From Rhizobium sp. PP-CC-3A-592 (GTDB taxonomy: Bacteria; Pseudomonadota; Alphaproteobacteria; Rhizobiales; Rhizobiaceae): a stretch of 64,000 nucleotides of DNA. The notes under the pieces are model-generated. The model was not told the DNA's origin. It did no database searches and saw only the letters and a program-made list of their open reading frames with translations. The stretch is from assembly GCF_003217095.1 (NCBI RefSeq), contig NZ_QJSR01000003.1:305375-369374 (forward strand), written 5' to 3'. Numbering within the stretch: the first letter of the stretch is position 1; every line of letters starts with the position of its first letter. This document shows, piece by piece, positions 61,648 to 64,000 of this stretch. A program made the translations under genes and the position numbers.

Positions 61648-62586
61648 TCAGCCCCCCTCGCCCGTGGCGTCGCGCAGGCGGTCGAGATGTCCCCCAAGCA
61701 CGCGGCCGAGCGCGGAGGAGGCCGGCGACATTTCCTTTTCGGTGCGCGAGAGGAGCATGAGCTTGCGCAGCGACAGCTTCGGATCGCGCAGCGGCACGAA
61801 GCCCAAGGTGCCCTCGGCAATATCCTGCTCGATACCGACGCGGGTCTGGAGCACGAGCCCGAGGTCGCGCTTGGCAAGGTCCGTCATCAGCGCGATGGAA
61901 TTGGTGCGGGCGCGCTGGTTCAACTCGGCAAAGGTGCGCCCGAAGGCCTCCTCCACCCAGGCGCCGAGCGTCAGGCTCGCGTCCGACAGGATGACGCGCT
62001 CGCCGGCGAGGTCCGACATGCGCAGGTCGGCCTTTCCGGCCAGCCGGTGGTTGGGCCGGGTGACCACGCCGAGCGGCAGCGACACCATGCCGATGCGCCG
62101 CACATTGCGCGGCACCCGGATGTCGAAGACGAGGCCGAGATCGCATTCGCCTTCGGCCACGGCATTGGCCACCTGCTGAGAACTCATCACCCGTACATCG
62201 ACGGCGATGCCGGGATGCGATCGCCAGAAGGCCTCGAGCGCTTCCGGCATCAGCCCGCGCGACACGCTTTCGATGATCGCCACCGACACCGTGCCCCGGT
62301 GCAGGCCGTGCAGCTCGTTGATCTCGTTGCAGGCGCGGTCGAGTTCGGAAAAGCTCTGACGGGCATGGTAGAGCATCAACTCGCCGGCGCTCGTCAGCTT
62401 CAGCCGCTGGCGCACCCGCTCGAACAGCGGCAAGCCGAGTTCCTCTTCCAGCTGCTTGATGATGCGGCTGACCGAGGAGGGCGCGACATTGAGGAGCTGG
62501 GCGGCCTGCCGCATCGAGCCCAGTCGTGCCACCAGCTGGAAATAATGGATGCGGATGGCGACGAGGCCGAGCCGGTATGGGTCCAT
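61648..62586 (-). CDS. LysR family regulator embedded in the catabolic operon
   Basis: A 312-residue LysR protein. HTH: LVARLGSMRQAAQLLNVAPSSVSRIIKQLEEELGLPLFERVRQRLKLTSAGE; the effector domain follows with QQVANAVAEGECDLGLVFDI and GVVTRPNHRLAG. ATG 62586 overlaps the adenine deaminase stop codon as TGATG, so it is co-transcribed with that gene instead of being divergent, which is rare for LysR proteins. It probably controls the operon and the gap at 61555-61647 in front of the TPP genes. The inducer would be an intermediate of the pathway. Confidence 0.88.
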   Translation of the reverse strand: MDPYRLGLVAIRIHYFQLVARLGSMRQAAQLLNVAPSSVSRIIKQLEEELGLPLFERVRQRLKLTSAGELMLYHARQSFSELDRACNEINELHGLHRGTVSVAIIESVSRGLMPEALEAFWRSHPGIAVDVRVMSSQQVANAVAEGECDLGLVFDIRVPRNVRRIGMVSLPLGVVTRPNHRLAGKADLRMSDLAGERVILSDASLTLGAWVEEAFGRTFAELNQRARTNSIALMTDLAKRDLGLVLQTRVGIEQDIAEGTLGFVPLRDPKLSLRKLMLLSRTEKEMSPASSALGRVLGGHLDRLRDATGEGG

Positions 62587-64000
62587 CAGACCCGCTCGAA
62601 CAAGGGCTGCAGCGCCATCTGCGGCACCAGCACATTGCCCTTGTCGGTGATACGAATTTCCGGAATGACCGACAGGGGGATCAGGTTGAAACCCATATAG
62701 GGAATGGTGCAGCCCGCCTTCTCCCATTCGATTTTCAGACGTTTGACGTCTTCCGCCACCGCATGGACGCGCTTGTCGGAGAGAAGCCCCGCGACCGGCA
62801 GTTCCACCATCGCGGTTACCACCCCGTCCATGACGACGCAGACCCCGCCCTGCACAGCCTCGATCGCGTCCAGCGCCACCTGCATGTCGGCCTCGCTGGC
62901 ACCGGCGACGATGATGTTGTGGCTGTCATGGCCGACCGAGGAGGCAACCGCGCCACGCTTGAGGCGGAAATTGCTGAGCAGGCCATGGCCGACATTGCCG
63001 TCCGATTTGCCGTGCCGCTCCACCACGGTGACGAAGCAGAGGCCATGGCGGTCGAAGTGGGTCTGCCAGTCGTTGGCAGGTTCGAGTTCGACGGGGACAT
63101 GGCCGAGCATGATGCCGGGCAGTTCCGTGCGGATCGTGTGCGCGATCACCGTCTCGGTCGGCAGATCGGGCGTGAGCTTCAGTCCCTTGGGCAGTTTCAC
63201 GGTGCTATAGGCGGCGTCCGGATAGCGGTAGGGGCGCGACAGGGTCTCCTCCAGCACGGGGGTGATCGTCCGCTGATCGACCACGAGTTCGCCGCCATAC
63301 CAGGTGCTGACAGGGGCGAGATCGTCGCTGAGAAGCACGAGATCGGCGCGACGCCCGCCGCCCATGCCGCCGATCTCGCCGTCCATGCCGAAGCGGGTGG
63401 CGCCATGCAGCGAGCCCATCGACCAGGCCTGTTCGGGCGTCATGCCGGCCTTCACCGCTTCGCGCACCACCCCGTCGAGCCCGAAGAACAGGAGGTCGTC
63501 GGCATCACGGTCGTCGGTGCAGACGGCAACGCGTTTATGAGACGCGCCAAGCTCGGTGATCGTCCGGATCGCATGCGGCAGGGAATGCCAGGCGGTCGTC
63601 GGCGGGCCGCCGCGCAGGAACAGCCAGATACCGGCCTCCAGCAATTCGTCGGCGATCTCCCGGTCGATAGCTTCGTGGGTGTCGGTGACGCCGGAGGCGG
63701 CATAGGCGGCGACGAATTCGCGGCCATAGACATGGCCGGAGACCGGCCGGCCGCGCGAAAGCGCCGCGGCCAGGATGGCATGGGCGCGCTCGTCGCCCAT
63801 GGCGACGGGAACGAAATCCATCTTCTCGCCGAGAGCCACGGCTTCCGGCCACGCATCGAACAGCGCGGCGATCTTGCCCGGCGTCAGATCGCCGCCGGCG
63901 GTTTCAAGTTCGGGCGAGGTGGCGGGAACCGTGCTCGGAACGGTGAGGAAGATCGACAGCGGCGCGTGGCGCGCATCCTCCAGCATCGCCTCCACACCCG
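62586..64000 (-). CDS. Adenine deaminase-like amidohydrolase (AdeC family), cut by window edge
   Basis: At least 470 residues are seen; the N-terminus with the first metal-binding HxH is beyond the right edge. Visible are the AdeC-type segments [23 protein letters not shown], the [15 protein letters not shown] region, [14 protein letters not shown], and the characteristic C-terminal half with [30 protein letters not shown] and [21 protein letters not shown]. Full-length AdeC is about 590 residues. Characterised family members turn adenine to hypoxanthine, but several are isoadenine or other purine-analogue deaminases, so adenine itself is not certain. First visible gene of the long minus-strand operon. 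Confidence 0.87.
   Translation of the reverse strand, partial: GVEAMLEDARHAPLSIFLTVPSTVPATSPELETAGGDLTPGKIAALFDAWPEAVALGEKMDFVPVAMGDERAHAILAAALSRGRPVSGHVYGREFVAAYAASGVTDTHEAIDREIADELLEAGIWLFLRGGPPTTAWHSLPHAIRTITELGASHKRVAVCTDDRDADDLLFFGLDGVVREAVKAGMTPEQAWSMGSLHGATRFGMDGEIGGMGGGRRADLVLLSDDLAPVSTWYGGELVVDQRTITPVLEETLSRPYRYPDAAYSTVKLPKGLKLTPDLPTETVIAHTIRTELPGIMLGHVPVELEPANDWQTHFDRHGLCFVTVVERHGKSDGNVGHGLLSNFRLKRGAVASSVGHDSHNIIVAGASEADMQVALDAIEAVQGGVCVVMDGVVTAMVELPVAGLLSDKRVHAVAEDVKRLKIEWEKAGCTIPYMGFNLIPLSVIPEIRITDKGNVLVPQMALQPLFERV

Noticed and set aside
1-64000. CRISPR arrays, tRNA or rRNA genes, phage or conjugation modules
   Set aside because: No regularly spaced repeats, no tRNA-like cloverleaf sequence noticed, and no integrase, relaxase or structural phage genes among the translations.

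Overview
The window reads as a roughly 62-64 % GC chromosomal or megaplasmid segment of an alphaproteobacterium of the Rhizobiales (Rhizobium / Agrobacterium / Shinella-like). The evidence is the DUF982 protein, the SitABCD plus Mur-type Fur pair, the GcvT-type dehydrogenase, several TRAP and ABC uptake systems and the density of accessory catabolic operons. No rRNA, tRNA or CRISPR array was seen. Family names rest on recognition of the translated sequences; no search was run.

Layout. 1-2.4 kb: 5' end of a secreted alkaline phosphatase, a RecF/OLD-like ATPase and a TetR regulator (all minus). 2.7-8.6 kb: a plus-strand operon with a TRAP transporter, shikimate/quinate dehydrogenase and 3-dehydroshikimate dehydratase; a palindrome in front of it is a likely TetR operator. 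8.7-13.7 kb: a PepSY membrane protein and a Cys/His-rich DUF2946-like protein, divergent from a FecBCD-type ABC importer whose promoter carries a Zur-like operator. 13.7-23.1 kb: GcvT-family oxidoreductase and divergent MFS transporter, a CHASE3-only protein, a TonB receptor, a DUF982 protein, and a small gene graveyard with glycosyltransferase and diguanylate-cyclase remnants.

23.1-35.2 kb: a BMP-type nucleoside ABC importer, two nucleoside hydrolases and an LhgO-like oxidase, divergent from two tandem DUF1185 genes and facing an enamidase-like amidohydrolase, a MarR regulator and an isochorismatase-fold hydrolase. Together they look like an uncharacterised route for importing a nucleoside and opening its N-heterocyclic base. 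35.5-39.5 kb: two short-chain dehydrogenase-type genes, an intact IS630-family element and a LysR regulator. 39.6-43.8 kb: a second TRAP transporter with a class III aminotransferase, preceded by a 26-bp palindrome overlapping the ribosome binding site. 44.4-51.1 kb: a GGDEF protein, sitDCBA with divergent Mur/Fur and two operator-like palindromes, and an Lrp/EamA pair.

51.3-64 kb: a long minus-strand operon with mostly 4-bp gene overlaps, in transcription order: adenine deaminase-like (cut by the window edge), LysR, split TPP decarboxylase alpha and beta, GMC oxidoreductase, AtzA/guanine-deaminase-like amidohydrolase, a ring-hydroxylase alpha subunit that has lost its Rieske cluster motif, a fused FAD/molybdopterin hydroxylase, its [2Fe-2S] subunit and an aldehyde dehydrogenase. 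This is the best candidate for an undescribed system, probably breakdown of a modified purine or related N-heterocycle.
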